Shown here piece by piece: positions 36,554 to 46,985 of a DNA stretch of 64,000 nucleotides. Position 1 is the stretch's first letter. Each line of letters opens with the position of its first letter. The stretch covers positions 186,001-250,000 of the forward strand of contig CACLAF010000001.1 in the NCBI GenBank assembly GCA_902604855.1, given 5' to 3'. The notes beneath the pieces were generated by a model that did not search any database, had not been told where the DNA came from, and saw nothing but the letters and a program-made list of their open reading frames with translations. Both the position numbers and the translations under genes were made by a program. Origin of the DNA: an uncultured SAR86 cluster bacterium. Lineage in GTDB: Bacteria; Pseudomonadota; Gammaproteobacteria; Magnimaribacterales; Magnimaribacteraceae.

Positions 36554-37714
36554 ATGGATTTCGATTTAAATTCTGATCAAAAACATTACAGGGACTTAGC
36601 AAAAAGCTTTTCTGATAAAGAACTGAAACCTAATGCCGCGGAATGGGATAAAGAAGCTTTTTTTCCAAAAGAAACTCTTATGAAAGCGGGGGAGTTGGGC
36701 TTCTTATCACTCTATGTTGATACTAGTCTAGGGGGAATGGGTTTAGGTAGACTGGATGCTTCGATAGTTTTTGAGCAGCTAGCCCAAGGATGCACAAGCA
36801 CTACGGCTTTTATGACAATTCATAATATGGCGATTTGGATGGTCAGCAAATTTGGTTCGGAAGAATTAAAAAGAGAATGGTTTCCTCAACTTAGCTCAGG
36901 TGAGAAGCTTGCCTCTTATTGTTTGACTGAACCTGGTTCAGGTTCAGATTCCGCTTCTTTGAGCACTTCAGCTAAGAAAGATGGTGATAATTACATTCTA
37001 AATGGCTCAAAGGCTTTCATATCAGGATCTGGAGCTACAGATTGTCTTGTGTTGATGGCCAGAACAGGTGATTCAGGAGCGAAAGGTATTTCATGTTTTC
37101 TAATTCCAGCTGATTTACCAGGCATAGAGTATGGGAAAAATGAGCCTAAGATGGGTTGGAAAAATCAACCAACAAGATTGGTATCTTTAACTGATGTTAA
37201 GGTTTCTAAAAAGAATTTAGTAGGAGAAGAAGGTAATGGTTTCAAAATCGCTATGCAAGGATTGGATGGAGGTCGAATAAATATAGCAACCTGCTCTATT
37301 GGAACAGCTCAATCTGCATTAGAAGAAGCCCAGAACTATATGAATCAAAGAGAACAATTTGGGAAAAAGATATCTGAATTTCAGACGATGCAATTCAAGA
37401 TTGCTGATATGGTCACTGAACTTATTGCAGCCAGAACTATGACAAGACTTGCAGCTTCAAAAGTTGATAAAAATGATTCTGAAGCAACCATCTATTCAGC
37501 AATGGCAAAAAGATTTGCTACTGATGTAGGTTTTAATGTTTGCAATGAAGCTCTTCAAATATTTGGAGGTTACGGATATATTCAAGAGTACCCTTTAGAA
37601 AGATATGTAAGAGATGTAAGGGTCCATCAAATACTAGAAGGTACTAACGAAATTATGAAAATGATAATTGGGCGAAGAATGATAATGGAAGATGCAGCCT
37701 CAATAATCCAATGA
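36554..37714 (+). CDS. Acyl-CoA dehydrogenase (likely isobutyryl-CoA dehydrogenase)
   Basis: YCLTEPGSGSDSASL; QIFGGYGYIQEYPLERYVRDVRVHQILEGTNEIMKMIIGR; position in valine cluster. Confidence 0.92.
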   Translation: MDFDLNSDQKHYRDLAKSFSDKELKPNAAEWDKEAFFPKETLMKAGELGFLSLYVDTSLGGMGLGRLDASIVFEQLAQGCTSTTAFMTIHNMAIWMVSKFGSEELKREWFPQLSSGEKLASYCLTEPGSGSDSASLSTSAKKDGDNYILNGSKAFISGSGATDCLVLMARTGDSGAKGISCFLIPADLPGIEYGKNEPKMGWKNQPTRLVSLTDVKVSKKNLVGEEGNGFKIAMQGLDGGRINIATCSIGTAQSALEEAQNYMNQREQFGKKISEFQTMQFKIADMVTELIAARTMTRLAASKVDKNDSEATIYSAMAKRFATDVGFNVCNEALQIFGGYGYIQEYPLERYVRDVRVHQILEGTNEIMKMIIGRRMIMEDAASIIQ

Positions 37715-38490
37715 AAATTATGACTGAAAAATTAATACTCGAAAAAATAGATAATATTGCCAAGATTACTATAAATAATCCTAGCGCTAATACATGGGAT
37801 CTTGAGAGCCTAGCAGGATTAGAAGAAATTATTGAGCATCTCAATCAAGATGATGGGATCTTTTCTTTAGTTATAACTGGACAGGGAGAAAAGTTCTTTT
37901 CTGCAGGAGCTGACCTTAAAGTATTCCAAGAAGGAGGGAAAGATGCAGCCAAGGAAATGAGTAATGCATTTTCAAAAGCCTTCAACTCGCTAAGTAAATT
38001 TAGAGGTGTGTCTATCGCCGCTATCAATGGATTTGCTATGGGAGGAGGACTCGAGTGTGCTTTAGCTTGTGATATTAGAGTCGCTGAAGAAAAAGCAGTA
38101 CTTGCCCTGCCTGAACCTAAAGTAGGTTTATTGCCGTGCGGAGGCGGGACTCAAGTACTACCAAGACTAGTTGGGGAAGGCTGGGCTAAAAGAATTATTT
38201 TAACTGGTGAACAAATTAGACCTGATAAAGCCCTTAAAATTGGGTTAATTGAAGAAAAGGTGGAAAATGGAAAGGCTTTAGAAACCGCTTTATCTATTGC
38301 CACTTCCGTGGCTAACCAAAGTCCTATTAGCATTGCACAGTGCAAGGAGTTAATTCATAAAGCACGTCTTTCTAGCGAACCTTATCGAGAAGAACTTGAA
38401 CCTTTTGTAAATTTATTTGATACAAAAGACCAAAAAGAAGGTGTTGATGCATTCTTAGATAAAAGAAAACCAAATTGGCAAAATGCCTAA
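37711..38490 (+). CDS. Enoyl-CoA hydratase
   Basis: FFSAGADLKVFQEG; AAINGFAMGGGLECALACDIRVAEE; overlaps the upstream ORF by 4 bp. Confidence 0.9.
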   Translation: MKIMTEKLILEKIDNIAKITINNPSANTWDLESLAGLEEIIEHLNQDDGIFSLVITGQGEKFFSAGADLKVFQEGGKDAAKEMSNAFSKAFNSLSKFRGVSIAAINGFAMGGGLECALACDIRVAEEKAVLALPEPKVGLLPCGGGTQVLPRLVGEGWAKRIILTGEQIRPDKALKIGLIEEKVENGKALETALSIATSVANQSPISIAQCKELIHKARLSSEPYREELEPFVNLFDTKDQKEGVDAFLDKRKPNWQNA

Positions 38491-39595
38491 TGATGAATTA
38501 TTAGTAGAGATATTAGAGTGTCAGAATGACACTAAAATTGGTCATATAACCCTCAACTCTCCTGAGACATTAAACTCATTAACCTTAAATATGGTTAATG
38601 AGATCTCTAACCTATTAGACAAATGGCAATCTGATCCTAAAATAAAGATGATCATAATAGATGGTTCAGGAGAAAAGGCCTTTTGTGCTGGAGGAGATAT
38701 CAGAGCATTATATGAATCAATGTGTTCTTCAGATGGTCCAATTTTTGCAGAAACGTTTTTTGAGTCTGAATATAGACTAGACTATAAACTACATAATTTT
38801 CCCAAACCTATAATTTCTATCATAGATGGTATTGTTATGGGTGGTGGCGCGGGCTTGATGTTTGGAAGTAGTTATAGGATTTCTACAGAAAGAACGAAAT
38901 TTGCCATGCCAGAAATTGGTGTTGGATTATTCCCAGATGTAGGATTTACATCTGTAATAAAAGATTTACCTGAAGGCCTTGGTCTTTATATTATGCTAAC
39001 TTCAACTCAATTGAATGCTGCCGATACCCTATTTTGTAATTTGACGGATTGTTCATTAAGCTCAGAAGATCTAGAAAAATTTTTCAGAGAGGTCCAGGAA
39101 ACAGAATGGAAAGATAAGAAAATAGACAACTTAAAAATACTTAATGCAATTGTTCAACAAGATGGTTACATAAAAAAATTAAATAATTTTCCTAAGAGCA
39201 AGCTCAAAGATGAATTAAGCAACATTCAGTCACTTACTGATGCTTCAAATCTAATTGAAGTTTCTGAGAATATTTTGTCGAATCCAAGTAAAGACGAGTG
39301 GTATTTGAAAGGTAAAGAATCATTGAAGAAAGGGAGTCCAACATCTGCACATCTGATTTGGCTGCAATGTCAGAATTCATCACATTTAGATCTCAAGGAA
39401 GTATTTCAGTTTGAACTCAACCTCGCGATTCAAATAACTAGGATGGGAGACTTTAAGGAAGGTATACGCGCATTAATAATAGATAAAGATAATGAAGCTA
39501 AATGGAAATATGATTCAATATCAAATACACCATCAGTATGGCTTGAGAGGCATACTGATTTAGCCTGGGATATAAATCCTTTGGAGGATCTCTGA
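38483..39595 (+). CDS. 3-hydroxyisobutyryl-CoA hydrolase family
   Basis: KAFCAGGDIRALYES; DGIVMGGGAGLMFGSSYRISTERTKFAMPEIGVGLFPDVG. Confidence 0.9.
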   Translation: MPNDELLVEILECQNDTKIGHITLNSPETLNSLTLNMVNEISNLLDKWQSDPKIKMIIIDGSGEKAFCAGGDIRALYESMCSSDGPIFAETFFESEYRLDYKLHNFPKPIISIIDGIVMGGGAGLMFGSSYRISTERTKFAMPEIGVGLFPDVGFTSVIKDLPEGLGLYIMLTSTQLNAADTLFCNLTDCSLSSEDLEKFFREVQETEWKDKKIDNLKILNAIVQQDGYIKKLNNFPKSKLKDELSNIQSLTDASNLIEVSENILSNPSKDEWYLKGKESLKKGSPTSAHLIWLQCQNSSHLDLKEVFQFELNLAIQITRMGDFKEGIRALIIDKDNEAKWKYDSISNTPSVWLERHTDLAWDINPLEDL

Positions 39596-39596
39596 G

Positions 39597-40475
39597 ATGA
39601 AAAAAATAGGTTTTATAGGGTTAGGCAATATGGGTCTACCAATGGCTAATAATATATTAAAAGCAGGAATTGAAGTTAATGCTTTTGACTTATCTGAGAA
39701 AGCTTTAAATCAGGCTGAAACTTTAGGAATGTCAATCAAGCAAAATTCTGAAAGCGTTTTAGAAGATATAGATGCTCTAATTACAATGCTGCCAAATGGA
39801 AGCTCAGTAGAAAAAATCTTTTTAGATGACAATTTGCTCGAAGGGATTAATAAGCAAACGCTTATTATTGAATCGTCCACTATCAGTCCTGAAATAAGTA
39901 AGAAAGTTTCCAAGATGGCTAAAAATTATGGCATTTCAATGCTTGATGCTCCTGTGTCTGGAGGCGTAAAAGGAGCTGAATTGGGAAATCTTACATTTAT
40001 GGTAGGCGGAAGCGAAGCTGATCTACAGAAAGGTTCAAGTCTTTTTAAAATTATGGGAGACAAAATATTTTATGCAGGTGAATCTGGTTCCGGTCAAATT
40101 GCTAAGCTCTGTAATAATATGTTGCTGGCTGTTCATATGTGTGGAACTGCAGAAACTCTCGCTTTAGGTGTAAATAACGGATTAGATCCAGTAGTTCTCT
40201 CTGAAATTATGAAAAATAGTTCAGGAGGAAATTGGTCTCTAGAGAAATATAATCCTTATCCAGGAGTGATGAAGACAGCCCCCGCTAGCGAAGATTATTC
40301 TGGTGGATTCTTAAATACCTTAATGCTTAAAGATCTCAACTTAGTATCAGAATTAGCTCTTCAATCTGAATCAAGTACTCCAATGGGTAAACTTGCTTTG
40401 CAGCTGTATGAGGAGATGAAAAATCAAGGTTTTGGTACACTAGATTTCTCAAGTATTCAAAAAAAGTACCTCTAG
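39597..40475 (+). CDS. mmsB: 3-hydroxyisobutyrate dehydrogenase
   Basis: IGFIGLGNMGLPMANNILKAG; LDAPVSGGVKGAELGNLTFMVGG. Confidence 0.93.
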   Translation: MKKIGFIGLGNMGLPMANNILKAGIEVNAFDLSEKALNQAETLGMSIKQNSESVLEDIDALITMLPNGSSVEKIFLDDNLLEGINKQTLIIESSTISPEISKKVSKMAKNYGISMLDAPVSGGVKGAELGNLTFMVGGSEADLQKGSSLFKIMGDKIFYAGESGSGQIAKLCNNMLLAVHMCGTAETLALGVNNGLDPVVLSEIMKNSSGGNWSLEKYNPYPGVMKTAPASEDYSGGFLNTLMLKDLNLVSELALQSESSTPMGKLALQLYEEMKNQGFGTLDFSSIQKKYL

Positions 40476-40491
40476 TAATTAAGGGAGAAAG

Positions 40492-41280
40492 ATGTCTTTA
40501 CTAAATGTAGGAAAAAAGTTTTTTATATTCTGTATATTAGCCAGCTCCATTTCTTATCATATCTCGGCTAATAAAGCCTTAGAGATTGCCATACTGAATG
40601 ACCAAAACAATAATGGCTTTATAGATAGTTCATCAGATATGACTATGAACTTAATAAATAGAAAAGGCGATGTAGTCTCAAGAAAATTAAGATTTAAAAG
40701 ACTAGAAGTTCCGGAAGACGGAGATAAGTCAATAGCGGTATTTGAAAGTCCTAGAGATGTTAAAGGTGTAGCAATTTTATCTTATGCACATAAAGTTCAA
40801 TCAGATGATCAGTGGCTTTATTTGCCTGCGTTGAAAAGAGTAAAAAGGATCGCCTCAAAAAATAAATCTGGGCCATTTTTAGGGAGTGAATTCTCCTTTG
40901 AAGATTTTTCATTCCAGGAAGTGGAGAAATATGAATATAAATTAATTGGTGAAGAAGATTATTTGAACCTCAAGTGCTTTGTTATTGAAAGAACACCTTT
41001 AGATCCCTATTCAGGATATACAAAACAACTAGTATGGATTGACAAAGAAAATTACCTAATACAAAAGATACACCTCTTTGATAGAAAATCTTTTCATCTG
41101 AAAACTCAAAAATTTGAAGAATATAAACTATATGAAGGTTTTTTTTGGCAACCACAAAAAATAGAAATGATTAATCATCAAAATGGAAAAAGTTCCATCC
41201 TGTTGTTTGAGAATGTGAAGCTTAATAGTGGCTTTACTGATAGAGATTTCACTCAAAACAGTCTTAAAAGATCCAGATAA
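40492..41280 (+). CDS. Outer-membrane lipoprotein-sorting-like (LolA-like) periplasmic protein
   Basis: Signal peptide; DDQWLYLPALKRVKRIASKNKSGPFLGSEFSFEDF is characteristic of LolA-like proteins next to RND exporters. Confidence 0.75.
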   Translation: MSLLNVGKKFFIFCILASSISYHISANKALEIAILNDQNNNGFIDSSSDMTMNLINRKGDVVSRKLRFKRLEVPEDGDKSIAVFESPRDVKGVAILSYAHKVQSDDQWLYLPALKRVKRIASKNKSGPFLGSEFSFEDFSFQEVEKYEYKLIGEEDYLNLKCFVIERTPLDPYSGYTKQLVWIDKENYLIQKIHLFDRKSFHLKTQKFEEYKLYEGFFWQPQKIEMINHQNGKSSILLFENVKLNSGFTDRDFTQNSLKRSR

Positions 41281-42447
41281 ATGTCTTACAAATATCTTGG
41301 AGTATTTATTGCTTTCTTGTGTCCTGCGCTTATCGGAGAGATTATTGGAGAGTATTCTCTTGATAATAGATATTTTTTTAATTCGGGCATGCAAGGACAA
41401 GAAAGAAATCATTCCTCATTCACTTTATCACCAGAAATATTTCTTGAAGAAGAAAATTCAATTCTGCACTTTAAACCCAAGTTAAGAAAAGATAATGAAG
41501 ACAATGAAAGAAATTTGGTAGATATACAAGAACTGTACTTAATTAATCTACTCGAAGATAAAGAAATCAAGTATGGAATAAGTAAGGAATTTTGGGGCGT
41601 TACAGAAACTACTCATAGAGTGGATATAATCAATCAAACAGATACCGCCGAAAGTTTCGATGGTGAAGATAAGCTTGGTCAGCCGATGGTCAAGGTATCA
41701 TTCGAAGAAAATTGGGGCCTCTTAGATTTTTATGCTTTGCTTGGTTTTCGTGAAAGAACTTATCCAGGAAACGATGGAAGACTCAGACAGCCAATGATCA
41801 TCGATACCGATAATCCTCAATATTTATCCTCTGCAAAAAATAAAAGAGTAGATTTTGCTTTTAGATGGAGCAATTACTTTGATCAACTTGAAATAGCGAT
41901 TTCTCACTTTTCTGGTACTTCCAGGGAGCCGAGATTCGTAGTATCTAACCAAAATTTGAAAGAGATAATTCCACTTTATGAGGTGATAGACCAAACAGGA
42001 TTTGAATTTCAATATCTATTAGGTAGCTTGGCTATTAAGTCAGAGATTATCTCAAGATCAGGACAGAGAGATAGATTTACAGCCGCTACATATGGTTTTG
42101 AATACACACAAGTGGGCATTCTCAGTTCTAGACTTGATCTCGGATGGATTTTAGAAGCAAATCATGACGATCGACTCCCAAGCTCGCCGGCGGTAATTGG
42201 CTCGAGGCTTACATTTAATGATATATCTGATACTCAAATATTAACGGGGATAATCTATGATGAAAGATCTGAGGAAATAGGAATTTTATTGGAAGCATCG
42301 AGAAGGTTGGGTGTATGTTGTTCCTTATCAATTGAAGGATTTTATTTCGACGATACGAATGAAGATAATGAAGAGTTTAAACTTTTTCAGTCCTACAAAG
42401 AGGACGATTTTTTGAGATTTGAATTTATATATTACATAGGTGATTAA
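41281..42447 (+). CDS. Putative outer-membrane beta-barrel protein
   Basis: Signal-like N-terminus; alternating amphipathic strands; sits between LolA-like and RND genes with 0-5 bp gaps. Confidence 0.55.
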   Translation: MSYKYLGVFIAFLCPALIGEIIGEYSLDNRYFFNSGMQGQERNHSSFTLSPEIFLEEENSILHFKPKLRKDNEDNERNLVDIQELYLINLLEDKEIKYGISKEFWGVTETTHRVDIINQTDTAESFDGEDKLGQPMVKVSFEENWGLLDFYALLGFRERTYPGNDGRLRQPMIIDTDNPQYLSSAKNKRVDFAFRWSNYFDQLEIAISHFSGTSREPRFVVSNQNLKEIIPLYEVIDQTGFEFQYLLGSLAIKSEIISRSGQRDRFTAATYGFEYTQVGILSSRLDLGWILEANHDDRLPSSPAVIGSRLTFNDISDTQILTGIIYDERSEEIGILLEASRRLGVCCSLSIEGFYFDDTNEDNEEFKLFQSYKEDDFLRFEFIYYIGD

Positions 42448-42452
42448 TAGGC

Positions 42453-44747
42453 GTGAATAAAAAAGTATTAGCTAGATTGATAATTGAATATAGAAAATTA
42501 TCGATATTTCTTTGCCTTATTTTATTCTTAGGATTGTCTCAGGGTTTATCTAAATTAGTATTCAATCCAGACTTAGAAACGTTCTTCCCTGAAGGACATC
42601 CCGCTACAGAGTTAAAGCATGATATAGATGATACTTTCCTTCCAACAGATAGTTTAATTATTGCGATAAGCGGCGGAAATGAAACAATTTTCAAGAAACA
42701 GACCTTAAATGTAATAGAAAAACTTACTGAATTGTCATGGACAACACCATTCTCAGTAAGAGTCGACAGCCTTACAAACTTTTCTTACGTTCGCTCTGTT
42801 GATGACGATTTAATAGTAGAACCTTTCATTGAAAATGCTCTGCTTCTGTCAGATCAAGAAATAAGGGAGAAATCCATAATAGTCGAAGACGAAGAAGCTA
42901 TATATGGCTCGGTAGTCTCTAAAGATAAGAAGACTTCAATCATAAACCTAGTTATAGATCCGCCTCAGCCTAATAAGGAAGCAAACTTAGAAGTAACTGT
43001 TGATTATGTTCTTGAATATCTTGATGAGGCTCAGAGAGAAAATCCAGAATTAGACATAAGGATATTAGGCAACCCTTATCAGGAATATATGGATCCAAAA
43101 ATGCTTGAAGAAGAAATACCGACGGTCATGAGTCTGATGTTTTTGATGATTTTCTTGTCTATATTTTTTGTATTAAGAAGTCTTGCCGCAGTTTTTTCAA
43201 CCTTTGGTGTCATCCTTCTGACAATTGGAGCAACTTTCGGTTCAGTTGGTCTTTTGGGTAATGTCCTTAATCAAATGGTTATAACCTATCCAGTTTTAAT
43301 TATAACTCTCGCATTAGCGGACTGTGTTCACCTTTTTGCAATCTATTTTCAGGAACGTAATAAAGGGGAAACAAGTAAAGAGTCAATGATAAAAAGCTTA
43401 GAATTAAATCTTCAACCACTTTTTTTGACAACGGTTACAACCTGTATTGGATTTTTATCATTTAATGCACTCGATGTGGAGCCTTTGAGAGATCTTGGAA
43501 ATGGAATTTCACTTGGAGTTCTATTTGCATTTATATACACAATATTTTTTATAGCTCCTCTTATCTCATTTTTAGATATAAAAATTCCGACATCTACACA
43601 ACAACAAATAAATTTATCTAGGAAGCTTGCGATTTTTAGTCTCTCTAGTGGAAAGACTTTTCTTTGGACAATTCCTTTGATTTGTTTCTTGCTTATTTTA
43701 TTAATTCCTTTGAATAAATTAGAAATGAATCCTACTCAAATGTATTCAGAAAAATATACGAGTTTTGGTCCAGATGTTTTATGGCTCGATAAAAAATTAG
43801 GAGCAAGCTTTCCTATAAGCTTTAAAGCTACTTCGGACAATGGCAGTGTCTCAAATCCAAGATTTTTGGAAGGCCTTGATAGTTTCTCTATATGGCTAGA
43901 AAAGCAAAAAGAAGTCACTCATGTTACATCTTTAGCAAGAACGATGAAATCTCTTAACAAAAGTATGCATGGCGATGATTTGAAAATGAAAGTTATACCT
44001 GAAGATCAAGAGCTATCATCCCAATACCTTTTCTTCTATGAAATGTCTCTCCCTTTGGGTTTAGATCTTAATACCTCGATTAGCCAAGATAGAGGTTCTA
44101 CAAGAATAGCAGCAACATTGAGGGAAATGACGTCTAAAGAATATCTAATATTTGATGAAAAGGTCACCAAATATCTTAGGGAAAATAATCTTGAAAGTAC
44201 CATTTCAAAACCTGCTGGATTCAGAGTTATTTTTGTCTATTTGATGGAAGCTATAGTGAACTCTTTATTAGTTGGTGTGACCATAGGGCTGGCTTTAATC
44301 ATAACTGTAATAGGGTTTTTCTTTAGATCAGCTTCTTTCGGATTTCTATCCTCTTTTCCCAATATCCTTCCAATTGTGAGCGCCTTTGGTATCTGGGCAA
44401 TTATAGATGGTCAAATAGATTTTATGGTTGCAGTTGGAATGGGTTCCACTTTAGGCATCATCGTTGACTTCACAGTCCACCTTCTTAGCAAATATGATTT
44501 AGCGAGACAAGAATTGAAAAAGAGTCCGGAAGATGCAGTTCTTTTTGCCTTTGAAGCAGTTGGTTTTGCATTAATGGCTATGACCATCATACTGGCCTTG
44601 GGCTTCTCAGTTTTGCATCTTGTAAGTTTTCTTCCAATGCACAATTTTGCACAATTTTCTATACTCGCTTTTGTCTTTGCACTTATTATTGATTTCTTTC
44701 TATTCCCAAATCTACTCGTCAGATTCGACAAAAGAAAGTTTGACTAA
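42453..44747 (+). CDS. RND/MMPL-family exporter
   Basis: About 12 TM segments in two halves with large extracytoplasmic loops; FNPDLETFFPEGHPATEL; ITLALADCVHLFAIYFQE. Confidence 0.85.
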   Translation: MNKKVLARLIIEYRKLSIFLCLILFLGLSQGLSKLVFNPDLETFFPEGHPATELKHDIDDTFLPTDSLIIAISGGNETIFKKQTLNVIEKLTELSWTTPFSVRVDSLTNFSYVRSVDDDLIVEPFIENALLLSDQEIREKSIIVEDEEAIYGSVVSKDKKTSIINLVIDPPQPNKEANLEVTVDYVLEYLDEAQRENPELDIRILGNPYQEYMDPKMLEEEIPTVMSLMFLMIFLSIFFVLRSLAAVFSTFGVILLTIGATFGSVGLLGNVLNQMVITYPVLIITLALADCVHLFAIYFQERNKGETSKESMIKSLELNLQPLFLTTVTTCIGFLSFNALDVEPLRDLGNGISLGVLFAFIYTIFFIAPLISFLDIKIPTSTQQQINLSRKLAIFSLSSGKTFLWTIPLICFLLILLIPLNKLEMNPTQMYSEKYTSFGPDVLWLDKKLGASFPISFKATSDNGSVSNPRFLEGLDSFSIWLEKQKEVTHVTSLARTMKSLNKSMHGDDLKMKVIPEDQELSSQYLFFYEMSLPLGLDLNTSISQDRGSTRIAATLREMTSKEYLIFDEKVTKYLRENNLESTISKPAGFRVIFVYLMEAIVNSLLVGVTIGLALIITVIGFFFRSASFGFLSSFPNILPIVSAFGIWAIIDGQIDFMVAVGMGSTLGIIVDFTVHLLSKYDLARQELKKSPEDAVLFAFEAVGFALMAMTIILALGFSVLHLVSFLPMHNFAQFSILAFVFALIIDFFLFPNLLVRFDKRKFD

Positions 44748-45979
44748 GACTTGGTCAAATAGTAACCACAAAACCAACAAGGAATTAACGATAAAGCTGC
44801 AATCATAAAAGCAAAGCTATAATCTCCTGAGCCTAATACTAAGGGTGCTATGTTGTTTCCTATTAGCATGGAAATATTCCCAAAACCCATAAAAATTCCA
44901 AAGTTTGTTGCGCTAGTATTTGAAGTACAAAGTGCCATTAGGATGGAAAATATTAAAACCGACCAACCTGCATCAACAGCATCCACACCAATGATGGCTA
45001 TTGATGAAATAAGATCAGAAGTTTCAGAACTAAAACTACTCACCGCAAAAAAGATAAAAGCTTGTCCAGTAATAAAAAATAGAAGAAGAAATCTTTTTGA
45101 AAAATAGATGGTTAGTAAACCTGCCGATAAACCAATCAATCCTCCTAACCACATGCCATAGGGACGTAAAGAGCCTATATCCTCTCCAGTCCAACCTAGA
45201 ACTTTGATATAGAATTCATTGTAGATTACATCAAATATTCCATATCCTATGTTCGAAAAAAGCATAAAGATAATTGCAGCAAATGCGCTTCTATTGAATA
45301 GACTTTGACTAATGCCTTTTATTAACTCATTGAGCGTAAGTCTATTCTTATAAGATAGCTCTCGTTGGCCGGCCTTATGAGACAGCTCTTTAGAAAAAAG
45401 TGGGAATAGGAAAGCTAGGGACATCAGTAAAATCAAGACTAAGAAACCTTCATTAATTCCATAACCATAAAAAACAGAAGTAGCCAAAGCCATCCCAAAA
45501 CCTCGTCCCAATGTCTTACTGCCCCACATGAAACCATTTGCGTTGGCCATCTGGTCTTTTCTTAAACTATCTGCAGCAAGGGCATCTATAGCAATATCCG
45601 ATATTGCTACAAACGTGTTATGAAGCGTCAATAAACTTATAAGGATGAAGTTAACTTGCGTCACCTCAATAAAGATTAAAGGTGAGACAGCTAACATCAT
45701 TGCAACCTGACTGATCAATATCCAAAATCTTCTTCTACCGAATCTACTTAAAGTAAATGAATCAATAATTGGCCCAAGAAATACTTTTAGTGTCCACGGA
45801 ACCATTGTTATAGACAACAATAATGAGATATCTTTTACAGAAGCACCGATAGATACAAGATAGGTTGTTAAGGCAAATAAAGTGCCTCCAGAAAGTCCTT
45901 GAGACAAATAAACGGCGCTAAGACTCCCAATATGCCAAATACTGCCTTCACTCAAAAGACGAGATTTAAATAATTCCAT
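44744..45979 (-). CDS. MFS transporter (AmpG-like)
   Basis: SLSAVYLSQGLSGGTLFALTTYLVSIGAS...VPWTLKVFLGPIIDSF; multiple TM segments. Confidence 0.82.
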   Translation of the reverse strand: MELFKSRLLSEGSIWHIGSLSAVYLSQGLSGGTLFALTTYLVSIGASVKDISLLLSITMVPWTLKVFLGPIIDSFTLSRFGRRRFWILISQVAMMLAVSPLIFIEVTQVNFILISLLTLHNTFVAISDIAIDALAADSLRKDQMANANGFMWGSKTLGRGFGMALATSVFYGYGINEGFLVLILLMSLAFLFPLFSKELSHKAGQRELSYKNRLTLNELIKGISQSLFNRSAFAAIIFMLFSNIGYGIFDVIYNEFYIKVLGWTGEDIGSLRPYGMWLGGLIGLSAGLLTIYFSKRFLLLFFITGQAFIFFAVSSFSSETSDLISSIAIIGVDAVDAGWSVLIFSILMALCTSNTSATNFGIFMGFGNISMLIGNNIAPLVLGSGDYSFAFMIAALSLIPCWFCGYYLTKS

Positions 45980-45998
45980 TTATGTTAAATTTATTGAG

Positions 45999-46985
45999 TT
46001 AGTTAAGAGCAAATGATTGCTTAATTAGATCATAGGATCTTACTCTGGCAGAAAAGGGTTCGCATATAGTTATGATTTTTAGCTCCTCAGGTTCAACTTT
46101 GTTCAAAATTGGTTGAAGCTTCTCTCTTATAGTCTGTGCGGTACCTACAAATGTTCTATTATCATTTGTTCTCACAAGATCGCCATTAATAGAGTCTTTT
46201 GCCTCTTCCAAAGTTGGGAATGTTCCGAAAATCCCTTTTTGAGAATTAAGTCTCCATGCAGCTGCACTTAAAGATAATTCTTCTGCTTCCTTATCTGTAT
46301 CAGCACAGATAGAAAATACGCCCACACTTATTTTTGGTTTATCTGCAAAAATGGATGGCTGAAAGTTATCTCGATAAACATCTGCGAGTTCTATGCATGA
46401 AGGATCAATAAAATATGCCAGTGCCATAGGTAACCCGAAATGGGCGGCATATTCTGCCCCCTGTCTTGAGGATACCAATAGCCAAACTTCAGGCAATTCA
46501 CCTAGTCCAGGAGTAACGTTAACTGACTCAAAAGATTCTGTGGATGAAACACTTCCCTCTAGAAAGGACTTCAAATCATTCATCTTTGTCGGAAAAAACT
46601 CTGGTCCAGTTGTCTTAGAACCATAAGCAAGCGCGCCAGCCTGGTAGGCATCACTTCCTGGTGCCCTTCCAAGACCCAAATCAATTCTATTTGGAAATAA
46701 TGATTCTAATAGTCTAAAATTTTCTGCTACTTTATAGGGACTATAGTGCATAAGCATAACCCCTCCTGAGCCTATGCGAATCGATTCTGTTTCTGATGCC
46801 AGACTAGGTATTAATATCTCAGGTGAACATCCAGCAAATGAAGAAGACCCGTGATGCTCAGCTAACCAAAATCGGTTTAATCCCAAAGAATCACAATATT
46901 TAGCTAACTCTCTAGTGTCTTTGATTGCTTGATCTGCACTTGAGTTAGAAAAAATAGGAGATTGGTCGACTACGCTTATCTTCAT
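45999..46985 (-). CDS. LLM-class flavin-dependent oxidoreductase (luciferase-like)
   Basis: YCDSLGLNRFWLAEHHGSSSFAGCSPEILI; RIGSGGVMLMHYSPYKVAENFRLLESLFPNRIDLGLGRAPG. Confidence 0.92.
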   Translation of the reverse strand: MKISVVDQSPIFSNSSADQAIKDTRELAKYCDSLGLNRFWLAEHHGSSSFAGCSPEILIPSLASETESIRIGSGGVMLMHYSPYKVAENFRLLESLFPNRIDLGLGRAPGSDAYQAGALAYGSKTTGPEFFPTKMNDLKSFLEGSVSSTESFESVNVTPGLGELPEVWLLVSSRQGAEYAAHFGLPMALAYFIDPSCIELADVYRDNFQPSIFADKPKISVGVFSICADTDKEAEELSLSAAAWRLNSQKGIFGTFPTLEEAKDSINGDLVRTNDNRTFVGTAQTIREKLQPILNKVEPEELKIITICEPFSARVRSYDLIKQSFALN

